A stretch of 64,000 bases of DNA. Origin: Micromonospora avicenniae. GTDB taxonomy: Bacteria; Actinomycetota; Actinomycetes; Mycobacteriales; Micromonosporaceae. Within the stretch, counting starts at the first letter, position 1. The number at the start of each line of letters is the position of its first letter. The notes under the pieces are model-generated. The model did no database searches. It was not told the origin of the DNA and saw only the letters and a list, made by a program, of their open reading frames with translations. Of this stretch, positions 8,240-16,860 are shown piece by piece. The position numbers were made by a program, and so were the translations under genes. The stretch spans positions 186,001 through 250,000 of the forward strand of contig NZ_FTNF01000005.1 in assembly GCF_900156065.1 (NCBI RefSeq), written 5' to 3'.

Positions 8240-9190
8240 TCAGGGTTTCGTCGCGCGGTACCAGGCGGCCGCGCCGGGATGCAGCGGCAGCGGCGAGGTG
8301 GCGATCGCCGAGCGGGGACTCATCCGTCCGGCGGCGGGGTGCGCGGCGGCCAGCTCCGAGCGTCGCTCCATGAGCAGGCGGGTCACGTTCCGGACCAGTG
8401 ACTCGGGCAGGTCGGTGCGGACGATCAGGAAGTTCGGATCGGCGACCGTGGTGACCGGATCCACCCCGTACACCGAGCGCGGGATGTCCCGGGAGACGTA
8501 CACCTCCCCGTAGCGTTCCCGCAGCGGTTCGGTCCAGTCGCCGAGGTCGATGATCCGGGTGGGGCTGCCCGCCGCCAGGTCGGCGATGGCCCGCACCGGC
8601 AGGCCGCCGGAGAAGAAGAACGCGTCGATCCGGCCGGACCGCAGCGCGGCCACCGACTCGTCCAGGTTGAGCCGGGCCCGGTGGATCAGGTCGCCGCTCA
8701 GCCCGGCCACGTTCAGCAGGCGGGTCGCGGTGATCTCGGTGCCGGAGCCGGCCGGGCCGAGGGAGACCCGCCGACCGCGCAGGTCGGCGATCGTGTGCAC
8801 CGGGCCGGCACCGGATGCGACCAGATGCAACTGGTCGTCGTAGACCCGGGCGATCGCAGCCACCCGGGGTTCCGGGCCGGGCTCCGCCGGCAGCACGTCG
8901 GCCTGGGTGAAACCGAGCTCGGCCTCGCCGGAGCCGACCAGGCGTACGTTCTCCGCGGAGGCGGCGGTCACCACGACAGTGGCCCGGACCCCGGGCAGCT
9001 CCCGGTTGAGGATGGCGGCCAGCGACTCGCCGAACGCGTGGTAGACCGCGGTCGGGCTGCCCGTGGCGATCCGGATCGTCACCGGCTCGCCGGGCGTGTC
9101 CCGGCATCCGGCGAGGCAGACGGTCACGGCGAGCAGCACCGCCAGCATGGCTGCGGGTGGGGCGGCGCGCCCGGGCCAGGTACGACTCAC
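8240..9190 (-). CDS. TAXI-family TRAP-type solute-binding lipoprotein
   Basis: A 316-residue exported lipoprotein. From the GTG at 9190 the N-terminus reads basic region, hydrophobic core, then lipobox LAGC with the lipidated Cys at about residue 29. The mature part has the TAXI hallmarks: IRIATGSPTAVYHAFGESLA, VTAASAENVRLVGSGEAELGFTQADV, the ADLRGRRVSLGPAGSGTEITA motif and a C-terminal FLIVRTDLPESLVRNVTRLL. TAXI proteins bind small carboxylates such as glutamate or related acids for TRAP transporters. No fused DctQM (TRAP permease) gene lies nearby, so it may instead present ligand to the convergent sensor kinase. An open frame extends upstream, but the lipobox fixes the true start near 9190 (GTG) or 9148 (ATG). 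Confidence 0.9.
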   Translation of the reverse strand: MSRTWPGRAAPPAAMLAVLLAVTVCLAGCRDTPGEPVTIRIATGSPTAVYHAFGESLAAILNRELPGVRATVVVTAASAENVRLVGSGEAELGFTQADVLPAEPGPEPRVAAIARVYDDQLHLVASGAGPVHTIADLRGRRVSLGPAGSGTEITATRLLNVAGLSGDLIHRARLNLDESVAALRSGRIDAFFFSGGLPVRAIADLAAGSPTRIIDLGDWTEPLRERYGEVYVSRDIPRSVYGVDPVTTVADPNFLIVRTDLPESLVRNVTRLLMERRSELAAAHPAAGRMSPRSAIATSPLPLHPGAAAWYRATKP

Positions 9191-9318
9191 GGGCTGCACT
9201 CTGCGCCCGGCGTCCGGGCCGGCGCAACCCCCGCCGCTCCGGGTGTCGCCTGGCCGTACGGCTCGATGTGGCGTTCGCCCGGCGTGCCCGGTGCCGGCTC
9301 GGCGGTCGCTCGGGGAGT

Positions 9319-10230
9319 TCAGCCGGCCAGGGTGAAACGGCTGCGGTAGGCGCGCGGCGACAGACCGGTGGTGCGCTTGAACGCCACACTGAGCGCGCTC
9401 TCCGAGCCGTACCCGACCGCCCGGGCGATGCTGGCCAGGGTGTCGTCGCCGCGGCGGATCCGGTCGGCGGCGAGCTCGATCCGCCAGCCGGTGAGGTACT
9501 CCAACGGGCCCCGGCCGATGACCTCCTTGAACCGGGCGGCCAGCGTGGACCGGGAGACCACGGCGACCCGGGCCAGCTCGGCCACGGTCCACGGTTGGGC
9601 GGGGCGGGCGTGCATCGCCCGCAGTGCGGGGCCGAGCACCGGATCGGCCAGGCCGGCCAGCCAGCCGGAGCCGCCGGTGCGGGCGAGGTGCAGACGCAGC
9701 ACCCGGATCAGCATGACCAGGGCGAGATGCTCGGCGACCAGCCTGCCGCCCAGCGGCTCGCCCCGCAGCTCGGCGTCGATCTCCTCGACGGCCCAGCGCA
9801 CGGTCGCGGCCTCGGGCGTCGCAGCCGGCACGTGGATGACCGGTGGCAGCGCGTCCAGCAGCAGGGCACGGGCACGCTCGGTGAAGGAGAACGCGCCGCC
9901 GATGAGGAACACGCCGTCGCCGGTGCCGGCACGGGCCACGCCGTCGACGGCCGCCTGGAAGATCGGTCCGGCCGGTTCGGGTGGGATGTCCGGGGCGGCG
10001 GCCAGGGTGAACGCCCGGGGGCGGGTCAGCAGGAAGCAGTCGCCCGCGGCCAGGACCACCGGCTCGGGCACGCCGTCGACCCGCAGCAGGCAGTCGCCGC
10101 GCCGGACGGAGTTGAACTTGACGCCGGCCGGCGGGTCGAAGCGGACCGCCCAGCGGCCACCGGCCGCCAGCGCGGCGGACAGGTGGCTGGTCGCGCCGAC
10201 CAGCGCGAGCACATCTTCCAACGGGTCCAC
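9319..10230 (-). CDS. AraC-family regulator with N-terminal cupin
   Basis: A 303-residue regulator. Residues about 5-185 form a cupin_6-type sensory domain (RWAVRFDPPAGVKFNSVRRGDCLLRV, VVLAAGDCFLLTRP). Residues about 195-300 carry the double helix-turn-helix of AraC proteins, with WTVAELARVAVVSRSTLAARFKEVIGRGPLEYLTGWRIELA and IARAVGYGSESALSVAFKRTTGLSPRAYR as visible segments. It is divergent from the SDR gene across about 80 bases, the usual arrangement for a local regulator and its target in this subfamily. The effector is unknown. Confidence 0.93.
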   Translation of the reverse strand: MDPLEDVLALVGATSHLSAALAAGGRWAVRFDPPAGVKFNSVRRGDCLLRVDGVPEPVVLAAGDCFLLTRPRAFTLAAAPDIPPEPAGPIFQAAVDGVARAGTGDGVFLIGGAFSFTERARALLLDALPPVIHVPAATPEAATVRWAVEEIDAELRGEPLGGRLVAEHLALVMLIRVLRLHLARTGGSGWLAGLADPVLGPALRAMHARPAQPWTVAELARVAVVSRSTLAARFKEVIGRGPLEYLTGWRIELAADRIRRGDDTLASIARAVGYGSESALSVAFKRTTGLSPRAYRSRFTLAG

Positions 10231-10312
10231 GTTCGCTCCTCTGGACGCTGCCTAAAGGCTGGCGGACTCTAAACTACAGACAGTCCGACGAGTCGTTCGT
10301 AGCGTGGATGAC

Positions 10313-11278
10313 ATGAGCGACGAGACACCACTCACCACCCCGTTCACCGCCCGTACCACCGCCGCCGAGATCCTCGACGGCGTCGACCTCACCGGTCGCC
10401 GGATGATCGTCACCGGCGGGGCCTCCGGTATCGGGGTCGAAACCGTCCGCGCCCTGGCCGGGGCCGGGGCGGAGGTCACCGTCGCCACCCGCAACCCGGC
10501 CGGCGCCGACGAACTGGTGGCCGAGTTCGCCGGGCCCGGCCCCGGCGTCGTACGGGCGGCCGCCCTCGACCTGGCCGACCTGGCCTCGGTAGACGCGTTC
10601 ATCGAGGGCTGGGACGGCCCGCTGCACGCGCTGGTCGCCAACGCCGGGATCATGGCGATCCCGACCCGGCAGCTCACCCCGCAGGGCTGGGAACTCCAGC
10701 TCGGCACCAACTACCTGGGCCACTTCGCGCTCGCCCGCGGCCTGCACGACAGCCTGCGCGCCGCCGGCTCGGCCCGGGTGGTCGTCGTGAGCTCCGGCGC
10801 GCACCGGCGGGAGCCGTTCGACTTCGACGACCCGCAGTTCGCGCGGCAGCCGTACGACCCGTGGTCGGCGTACGGCCGGTCGAAGACCGCGGACGTGCTG
10901 CTCGCCGTGGGCATCGCCCGGCGGTGGGCCGCCGACGGCATCGTCGCCAACGCGCTAAACCCCGGCTTCATCAACACCAACCTCCAGCGCCACATGACCG
11001 AGGAGACGCTGCGGTCGTTCGGAGTGTTGGACGAGGCGGGCAACCGGATCGACCTGCCGTACTACAAGACACCCGCCCAGGGGGCGGCGACCACCGTGCT
11101 GCTGGCGGCGTCACCACTGCTCGAAGGGATCACCGGCCGGTACTTCACCGACAACCAGGAGACCGAGGTGGTGGCCGGCGGCCCCGAGGCGACCCATGGG
11201 GTGGCCGCGCACGCGCTGGACCCGGCGAACGCCGACCGCCTCTGGGCGTACGCGGAGCAGACCCTGACCTCCCGCTGA
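10313..11278 (+). CDS. Short-chain dehydrogenase/reductase (retinol dehydrogenase-like)
   Basis: A 321-residue classical SDR. The NAD(P)-binding TGGASGIGVETVRAL motif lies near residue 36, NAGIMAIP near 110, the catalytic Ser in VVVSSGAHRR and the YGRSKTADVLLA active-site Tyr/Lys near 185. The N-terminal extension MSDETPLTTPFTARTTAAEIL is typical of actinobacterial RDH-like members that act on unknown carbonyl substrates. ATG at 10313 is chosen over the GTG at 10304; neither has a clear Shine-Dalgarno. The divergent AraC gene probably controls it. It ends 10 bases before a convergent gene. Confidence 0.92.
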   Translation: MSDETPLTTPFTARTTAAEILDGVDLTGRRMIVTGGASGIGVETVRALAGAGAEVTVATRNPAGADELVAEFAGPGPGVVRAAALDLADLASVDAFIEGWDGPLHALVANAGIMAIPTRQLTPQGWELQLGTNYLGHFALARGLHDSLRAAGSARVVVVSSGAHRREPFDFDDPQFARQPYDPWSAYGRSKTADVLLAVGIARRWAADGIVANALNPGFINTNLQRHMTEETLRSFGVLDEAGNRIDLPYYKTPAQGAATTVLLAASPLLEGITGRYFTDNQETEVVAGGPEATHGVAAHALDPANADRLWAYAEQTLTSR

Positions 11279-11288
11279 CCCGCCCCGG

Positions 11289-11963
11289 TCAGGCCGACTC
11301 GGCGGCCGGCGCAGGCGCCAGCGTGGTGTGCTGGAGAATCCGGCGCCGGTCCGGGCCGTCGGCCACGCTGACCAGGAAGCAGCCGGTGCCCGGTCGAAGC
11401 TCCGCCGGCACGCGGAGCAGGGCGGCGCTGCGGATCAGCACGGCGGCCAGCTCCCGGTCGGTGAGCCGTACGCCCAGGATGTGCCGGCGGACGTGCCGCC
11501 CCCCGGCGAGCAGCGCCGAGCGCCAGGCCGCGGCGGCCAGCCGGGGTACCCAGATCCGGCGCAGAGTGGACGCGCCGGGCACCGGAGCGGCGAGCAGCTC
11601 CCGGCGTCCCTGCCACCAACCGGCCTCCATCAGACGCGAGTAGCGCACGCGGTGCCTCGGCGGCACCCGCAGCCGGTGCAGTTCGTAGCGGCGGCGCAGG
11701 CCACCGAAGGCCATCTCGTGCTCGACGGGAACGTCCAGCCGCTCCAGCAGCTGCCGCATCCGTTGGGCCGCGTCCTCCCGGTTGAACTCCACCGTCGAGG
11801 CCGGAAACCGGCCTGCCGCGCGTTGCGGCCGCGATCCGGCCGGTGGTGGCATGCAGCGCAGCAGGCAGGCGGCCTCGAACGCGTCGGCCAGGGTCAGCCA
11901 GTCCAGCGGGGGCGGCGTCGCCGTGCGGCGCGGCCGTTCGAGTAGGGCGGGTTCGCGGGCCAA
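11289..11963 (-). CDS. Hypothetical protein resembling the LAGLIDADG-fold half of WhiA
   Basis: A 224-residue basic protein, probably not annotated beyond hypothetical. Its layout follows the N-terminal two-thirds of the sporulation regulator WhiA. AFEAACLLRC matches the first helix; GRFPASTVEFNREDAAQRM and then GGLRRRYELHRLRV match the first repeat, including WhiA's GGLR loop; AAAAWRSALLAGGRHV matches WhiA's AWRGAFLAHGS helix; and TDRELAAVLIRSAALLRVPAELR then RRRIL match the end of the second repeat. WhiA continues into a C-terminal helix-turn-helix; here the protein stops after the second repeat and ends APAPAAESA. The comparison rests on remembered WhiA sequence and pattern spacing, so homology is probable but unproven. 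If right, it may bind DNA weakly or act as a decoy or partner of a WhiA-like protein. Confidence 0.6.
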   Translation of the reverse strand: MAREPALLERPRRTATPPPLDWLTLADAFEAACLLRCMPPPAGSRPQRAAGRFPASTVEFNREDAAQRMRQLLERLDVPVEHEMAFGGLRRRYELHRLRVPPRHRVRYSRLMEAGWWQGRRELLAAPVPGASTLRRIWVPRLAAAAWRSALLAGGRHVRRHILGVRLTDRELAAVLIRSAALLRVPAELRPGTGCFLVSVADGPDRRRILQHTTLAPAPAAESA

Positions 11964-12066
11964 CGGAGGTGCTCCCTTGCCGGAGTCGGGGAATTCCTAC
12001 CGTGACCGGTACGCGCCGGACACGGAACCGATCCGGCCCAGCCTTGAGCAAATCTTGCGCACGCCC

Positions 12067-12864
12067 TTACAGCTGCGTGACCACCAGATCGACCTGTCGT
12101 GGCCGGCCGGCCGGCACCGGCTGCTCCACCACGGTGTACTTCAGCTCCCGCAGCGCGCCGATCAACTCGTCGGCGGTACGCGGCCGGACTCCGGCGAGCA
12201 GCAGGTCGCGGACCAGCCGCCCCTTGGTCGCCTTGTTGAAGTGGCTGACCACGGAGCGGACCGGCACCCCGTCCACCTCGCGTTCGTGCAGCACCCGCAC
12301 GGTCACCGTCCGGTCGGCGACGTCACCACGTGGCGCCCACGTCGCGGCGTACGCGCCGGAGCGCAGGTCGAGCACCGGTCGGTCACCGGCCACCCCGGTC
12401 ATCACCGGCCCCAGCACCCGCCGCCAGTACGCCGCCAGCGCACCCGGCCCGGGCAGCTTGGAACCGATGGGGCAGCGGTAGGGCGGAATCCGGTCGGTGA
12501 GGCGTACGGCACCCCAGAGCCCCGAGCTGATCAGCACCGAGCGGCGGGCCGCGCGGGTGGCGTCCGGTGGCAGCGACGGAAGGTCCAGCGCCTCGTAGAG
12601 GACCCCGGTGTAGATCCGGGCGGCCGGTGCGGTGGCGATCTGCGGCAGCCGCGCGTTGCGCCGAAGCTCGTCCCGCTGACCCTCGCTGAGCCCGAGCACG
12701 GCCCGGGCCGCCGCCTCGTCCGGCCCGCCGCAGAGGGCGACCAGCGCCGCGAGCACCTCCTCGCGGGCCGGGTTCAGCTCCGGCAGGGAGAGTTTGTCCA
12801 GGTCGAGCCGTCGGCCGGTGCCGGCGTCGGCCTTCCCCTCGGAGGGCGGCAGCAGGATGAGCAC
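12067..12864 (-). CDS. yaaA: YaaA family peroxide stress protein (DUF328/UPF0246)
   Basis: A 265-residue protein starting MLILLPPSEGKADAGTG, the signature opening of the YaaA family. Other conserved blocks are ARIYTGVLYEALD, VLISSGLWGAVRLTDRIPPYR, DLRSGAYAATWAP and VSHFNKATKGRLVRDLL. YaaA in E. coli limits free iron and protects DNA under peroxide stress; the fold is DNA-binding. Actinobacterial members are somewhat longer than the average. It lies 10 bases downstream of a membrane glycosyltransferase gene on the same strand, so the two may be co-transcribed although their functions look unrelated. Confidence 0.93.
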   Translation of the reverse strand: MLILLPPSEGKADAGTGRRLDLDKLSLPELNPAREEVLAALVALCGGPDEAAARAVLGLSEGQRDELRRNARLPQIATAPAARIYTGVLYEALDLPSLPPDATRAARRSVLISSGLWGAVRLTDRIPPYRCPIGSKLPGPGALAAYWRRVLGPVMTGVAGDRPVLDLRSGAYAATWAPRGDVADRTVTVRVLHEREVDGVPVRSVVSHFNKATKGRLVRDLLLAGVRPRTADELIGALRELKYTVVEQPVPAGRPRQVDLVVTQL

Positions 12865-12874
12865 CCGGTGAAAT

Positions 12875-14527
12875 CTACCGCCAGGGCCGCACCGGAGTCG
12901 CCGGGTGGTAGATGCGGTAGCGGCCCGCGTCGCGCACCGGTGTGGTTTCGACCCGGTCGCCCAGCAGCCCCCGCAGGTGCCGCTCCGCCGGCGAACCGGC
13001 CACCACCACGTAGCCGGGCCGGTCGGCCCGTCCCACCTGCCGCCAGTAGGGCGGGTACCGGTTCTGCCCGGGCATCAGGTTGGCGTCGACCACCCCGCAG
13101 ATCACGTCCTCGTCGGTGTTGAAGACGAGCCGGTTGCAGACCCAGTAGTCCGCGTACACCTCGCGGGGACCGTCGGCGCGCAGCGTGGCGGCCAACTCCC
13201 GGGCCTCCCGCTCCTCGACGCGGGACGCAGCCAGACCGGTGGCGGCGAACTGCACGGTCACCACCAGCATGGCCGCCGCGAGCCCGGCCAGCACCCCGGT
13301 CGCCACCGCGCCGGTGAACCGGCCGAGCGCCCCCACCGTTCCCCGCCAGCAGGCCTCCGCCGCCAGCCAGAGCGGCCAGAGCACCGTCGGCAGGGAGAGT
13401 TGGAGCACCGACAGGTACCGGGCGTTCGCGATCGGGTCGGTGGCGGAGAGCGGGCTGCGCACGTACGACAGCAGCGTCAGCACCGCGCCGAGGACCAGCG
13501 CGAGATGCGCGACCCACCGGATCCGCACCGCGCGCGGCCCGCCGGCGGTGCGCCGGTACGCGATAACCGTGAACGCCGCCGAGACGACGAGCAGCAGCGG
13601 GTAGATCGCCCCGAACCATCGCTGCGACGGGGTGCAGCCGCCGATCGGGCAGAGGCCGTTGGCCAGCGGCACCCCCTCCAGCACGCCGCCCTGCAGCCGC
13701 TGCGACCACGGCGGCGACGGGCCCGCCCGGGTGCTGATCTCCCGGAACACCGACAGGGAGTCCTCGCCGGGCGGCGCGACGAGGTTGTCCCAGATCATCG
13801 GAGCGGCGCCGACCGCGAAGCCGACGACAAGCAGCACCCCGGCCCAGCCGAGAAGGTGCCGGCGCGCCGCGTAGAGCAGCAGCAGCCCGGCCACCGCCAG
13901 GTACGGCACGATCAACCAGTCCGACCAGAGCGCCAGGCCGGCGAGCAGCCCGAAGAGCCCGACGGCCAGCCGGCGCCGCCGGATCGTGCCGGTGGCCAGC
14001 CCCACCGCGATCAGCAGCATCAGCAACACCGCCGCCTTGACCTCGGCCCGGCCGCCCACCACGGTCAACTGGTCACGGACGACCCGTTCGGGACCGAGCG
14101 CCAGCAGGCCGACCACGAACGTGGCGAACCAGGGCGAGCAGATCCGTCTCATGAGCCGGTGGATCAGGTAGAGGAAGATCGCGTAGAGGACGAGCATCGG
14201 CAGCCGCAGCACCGGCCAGCTCGGCCCGGACAGTGCGATGAGCGGTGCGGCCAGGTACGACTCGAGCATCCCCATGTAGCGCTGGCCGTACAGGAAGACC
14301 GGATGCGACCGGCCCTGCGCGATGTGCAGGGCGGCGAGACCGAACGTGGCCTCGTCGCTGTTCGAAACCGGCACCGTGATCAGCGTCAGGACCAGCCGGT
14401 AGCCGACTCCGGCCAGGCCGAGCAGCAGCGCGACCAGCGCCGGCCGGTCGAGCCGCCGACGCCGGCGGTGCTGCACTGGTTGCGACACGACCACGCCCCC
14501 GTCGTCGTCCCGACCGGAGTGTTTCAC
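12875..14527 (-). CDS. GT-C-type multi-pass membrane glycosyltransferase
   Basis: A 550-residue membrane protein with about ten hydrophobic segments. The first long loop contains the acidic pair in VSNSDEATFGLAALHIAQG followed by GQRYMGMLESYLAAPLIAL, the arrangement seen in ArnT/PMT-like (GT39/GT83) enzymes that use polyprenyl-phosphate sugars on the outer face of the membrane. The C-terminal 130 residues after the last helix form a soluble domain. The predicted role is addition of one sugar to a lipid, protein or wall glycan; the acceptor cannot be read from sequence. ATG at 14527. It precedes yaaA by 10 bases and is divergent from the App1-type phosphatase. Confidence 0.85.
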   Translation of the reverse strand: MKHSGRDDDGGVVVSQPVQHRRRRRLDRPALVALLLGLAGVGYRLVLTLITVPVSNSDEATFGLAALHIAQGRSHPVFLYGQRYMGMLESYLAAPLIALSGPSWPVLRLPMLVLYAIFLYLIHRLMRRICSPWFATFVVGLLALGPERVVRDQLTVVGGRAEVKAAVLLMLLIAVGLATGTIRRRRLAVGLFGLLAGLALWSDWLIVPYLAVAGLLLLYAARRHLLGWAGVLLVVGFAVGAAPMIWDNLVAPPGEDSLSVFREISTRAGPSPPWSQRLQGGVLEGVPLANGLCPIGGCTPSQRWFGAIYPLLLVVSAAFTVIAYRRTAGGPRAVRIRWVAHLALVLGAVLTLLSYVRSPLSATDPIANARYLSVLQLSLPTVLWPLWLAAEACWRGTVGALGRFTGAVATGVLAGLAAAMLVVTVQFAATGLAASRVEEREARELAATLRADGPREVYADYWVCNRLVFNTDEDVICGVVDANLMPGQNRYPPYWRQVGRADRPGYVVVAGSPAERHLRGLLGDRVETTPVRDAGRYRIYHPATPVRPWR

Positions 14528-14620
14528 GTCTGACCGGGTGGGCGTGGTCGATCAGGGCAGACCCGTCGGGCTGCGATCGCCCGCGTGGCCGCCGCCACAT
14601 CGGTGTGGCAGGGTGTCAGC

Positions 14621-15664
14621 GTGCCACCGACCCCCACCGGCCAGCTGGCCGTTCCACGCCTGCACCGGGCGGCGCGGATCGAGGATGCCGTCCACCAGTT
14701 CTTCGAGCGCCGGTTGCGGCGCACGGGCTGGCGGATCAACATCGTCGCGTACACCTGCTACGGCGCTCCCGGCTGGGTGCGGGTGATGTGCCGGGTGCTG
14801 ATCGGCCGCCCGGACACCCGCCAGCGGGCCCGGCTGGAGAAGGTCCGTGGCTGGCGCAGCTTCACCACCCTCCCGGCGAAGCACGTGACGGTCACCGTCG
14901 AGGCGGGCGGGGTACGGCACGAGACGCAGACCGACCGCAGCGGGTTCATCGACACCGTGGTCGAGGCCGAGCTGCCGCCGGGCTGGGGCACCGTACGGCT
15001 GAGCATGCCGGACGCCGAGCCGGTCGAGGCGCCCGTCCGCATCCTCGACCCGGCCGTACGCTTCGGCATCCTCTCCGACATCGACGACACGGTGATGGTG
15101 ACCGCGCTGCCCCGGCCGCTGCTCGCCGCCTGGAACACGTTCGTGCTCGACGAGCACGCCCGGGCCGCCGTGCCCGGGATGGCGGTGCTCTACGAACGGC
15201 TGGTCACCGCGCACCCGGGCGCACCCGTCTTCTACCTCTCCACCGGCGCGTGGAACGTCGCGCCGACGCTCACCCGGTTCCTGTCCCGGCACCTCTACCC
15301 GGCCGGTCCGCTGCTGCTCACCGACTGGGGGCCGACGGCCGACCGCTGGTTCCGCAGCGGCATGGAACACAAGCGCAAGACCCTGGCCCGGCTGGCCCGC
15401 GAGTTCCCCGACGTGCGCTGGCTGCTGGTCGGCGACGACGGCCAGCACGACCAGGAGATCTACCGCGAGTTCGCCGCGGCCCACCCGGAGAACGTGGCCG
15501 GGGTGGCGATCCGCCGCCTCTCGCCGGCGCAGTCGGTGCTCGCCGGTAGCCTGCCCGCCCCGGCCGAGCGTCCGCACGCGTCCGGGCCGGTGGGGCAGCG
15601 GTGGTTCTCCGCCCCGGACGGCGCCGGTTTATGGAAGCTGCTGAACGAGGCGGACCTGGTCTGA
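14621..15664 (+). CDS. App1 family phosphatase (DUF2183)
   Basis: About 347 residues. The catalytic aspartates of the HAD-like phosphatidate phosphatase App1 family appear as SDIDDTVMVT (DxDxT), followed by VFYLSTGAWNV, HKRKTLARLA and LVGDDGQHDQEIY. Yeast App1 converts phosphatidic acid to diacylglycerol; bacterial members share the domain and probably act on a lipid phosphate. An N-terminal beta-rich part includes HVTVTVEAGG and DRSGFIDTVVEAELPPGW. I prefer the GTG at 14621, preceded by an AGGGTG stretch; in-frame GTGs at 14585 and 14603 would lengthen it slightly. No membrane segment is visible. Confidence 0.9.
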   Translation: MPPTPTGQLAVPRLHRAARIEDAVHQFFERRLRRTGWRINIVAYTCYGAPGWVRVMCRVLIGRPDTRQRARLEKVRGWRSFTTLPAKHVTVTVEAGGVRHETQTDRSGFIDTVVEAELPPGWGTVRLSMPDAEPVEAPVRILDPAVRFGILSDIDDTVMVTALPRPLLAAWNTFVLDEHARAAVPGMAVLYERLVTAHPGAPVFYLSTGAWNVAPTLTRFLSRHLYPAGPLLLTDWGPTADRWFRSGMEHKRKTLARLAREFPDVRWLLVGDDGQHDQEIYREFAAAHPENVAGVAIRRLSPAQSVLAGSLPAPAERPHASGPVGQRWFSAPDGAGLWKLLNEADLV

Positions 15665-15801
15665 CGTACGCACGCGCCGATGTGCGCGTCGTGCGTGGCC
15701 TGGCCTGGCGTGGCCTGGCGTCGTCGCCGTCACCGGTGCCACCGGCGGGTTGATCATCTTCGGTATCGTCTGGCGGGCCGGTGGGCGATGAGGAGGACGG
15801 C

Positions 15802-16041
15802 ATGGACCTCGAGGACGGCAAGACCGCGCCCAGGGATGCCACCTGTTACCACTACGGGATCAACCTGCCGTTCGGGGACGGGCAGGGGGATGTGGCCGCG
15901 CTGCTGCGGCACGTGGCGAACTCGATCGATGACCTCGCGGCGTACGGCCCGGTGGACATTGCCGGCCTGATGTACAGCAACAACGAAGTGAACGAGCACG
16001 GTGAGTGGCCGAGCATGACCGTCTTCTACCGGCTCGACTAG
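15802..16041 (+). CDS. Small hypothetical protein
   Basis: A 79-residue protein starting MDLEDGKTAPRDATCYHYG. AGGAGG sits 5 bases before the ATG, strong support for this start over an in-frame GTG at 15781. It is acidic to neutral, with GINLPFGDGQGDVAALLRHVANSIDDLAAYG and a C-terminal MTVFYRLD; no domain is recognised. It stands alone between the phosphatase gene and the HigBA module. Confidence 0.68.
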   Translation: MDLEDGKTAPRDATCYHYGINLPFGDGQGDVAALLRHVANSIDDLAAYGPVDIAGLMYSNNEVNEHGEWPSMTVFYRLD

Positions 16042-16126
16042 GGTGCCGCCGATGGCCAGGTACGTCAGGCCTTCGCTGGCGGAGGGTGCACGGGGTTGCC
16101 GGCGGTGCGGCAGTGAACGGGTGGAC

Positions 16127-16142
16127 TTAAGGATATGCTTAA
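16127..16142. promoter_or_regulatory. Operator/promoter of the HigBA module
   Basis: TTAAGGATATGCTTAA is a 16-base palindrome with a single mismatched pair (TTAAG and CTTAA arms around ATAT). It overlaps a plausible -10 element (TATGCT) and lies about 28 bases upstream of the toxin reading frame. HigA-type antitoxins autoregulate by binding such palindromes, so this is the likely operator. It stands out as A/T-rich against its surroundings. Confidence 0.62.
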
Positions 16143-16169
16143 CCCGCTGAGCTGATCCGAGGAGGCGGC

Positions 16170-16543
16170 CTGCACTGGGAGATCTTGATGACGGCCCAGG
16201 TCGAGAGCTTCCTTGACGATCTTTACGCGGCGGACCGGACCAGCCATCGGCTGGTGAATCAAGCGATCCTCGTACTTGGCGAAACGGCCCCACCGAAGGG
16301 CGGCCCCTCGTGGATACCGTTACCGCGTCGAGGATCTCGAACATGAAGGAGTTGCGGCCGCCGTCGAGTGGACGTACGGAGATCAGGATTTTGTTCGTGC
16401 TTGATCCGTGGCGCTCCGCGATTTTGTTGGTCGCCGGCGACAAGGCGGGGCAGTGGAGCCGGTGGTATCGAGAGGCGATACCTGAGGCGGAGGATTTGTA
16501 CGCGACCTACCTGAAGGAACGTGAGAGGGAGTCGGGGCGATGA
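16170..16543 (+). pseudogene. higB: Frameshifted HigB/RelE-superfamily toxin (phage Gp49-like)
   Basis: The module order and protein match a Gp49-like HigB toxin, an mRNA interferase. From a CTG at 16170, with GAGGAGG 4 bases upstream, the frame reads LHWEILMTAQVESFLDDLYAADRTSH and then LVNQAILVLGE, where it leaves the family consensus and hits a TGA near the phrase SRT. The expected continuation, DTVTASRISNMKELRPP through [15 protein letters not shown], resumes in the frame one base earlier. Restoring one A in the GAAACGG run at about 16281-16284 would give E-N-G-P and rejoin the frames. The second part carries IRILFVLDPWRSAILLVAGDKAG. The toxin is therefore either inactive or mis-sequenced. 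Its 3' end overlaps higA by four bases (ATGA). Confidence 0.75.
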
Positions 16544-16860
16544 GTGAAGTCCGTCGTTGGCGGGAGTCCGGGCATCTGGAGCGTTCGGTGGAGACGGCTG
16601 GCGGTCAGGATGCGTTCGATGCCGCGATGGGAAAGATGCTCGACGAGGCGCGGGGCTGGCGGCTGGCGGACCTGCGGAAGCGGCGCGGCCTGACGCAGGA
16701 GCAGGTCGCCGACCGGATGAACGTTTCGACGGCACGGATCTCGCAGATCGAAAGCGGTGCGGTCTCCACGCAGGACGTGCTCAACCGGTATATCGAAGCC
16801 CTCGGCGGCACCTTGAAGCTCATCGCCGACTTCGGCGACGAGCAACTCAAGGTTGCCTGA
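16540..16860 (+). CDS. higA: HigA-like XRE-family antitoxin
   Basis: A 106-residue protein whose central part (about residues 45-95) is a helix-turn-helix: [20 protein letters not shown] followed by [20 protein letters not shown]. The C-terminus [22 protein letters not shown] is typical of antitoxins paired with Gp49-like toxins. It binds DNA at the upstream palindrome and would neutralise HigB. The frame is intact although the toxin is frameshifted, so it could act as an orphan repressor. Its last 14 bases overlap the convergent 3' end of glgB. Confidence 0.9.
   Translation: MSEVRRWRESGHLERSVETAGGQDAFDAAMGKMLDEARGWRLADLRKRRGLTQEQVADRMNVSTARISQIESGAVSTQDVLNRYIEALGGTLKLIADFGDEQLKVA

Noticed and set aside
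9319..11278. AraC regulator plus SDR as part of an antibiotic gene cluster
   Set aside because: No polyketide, peptide or other biosynthetic core genes are nearby; this divergent pair is common and stands alone.
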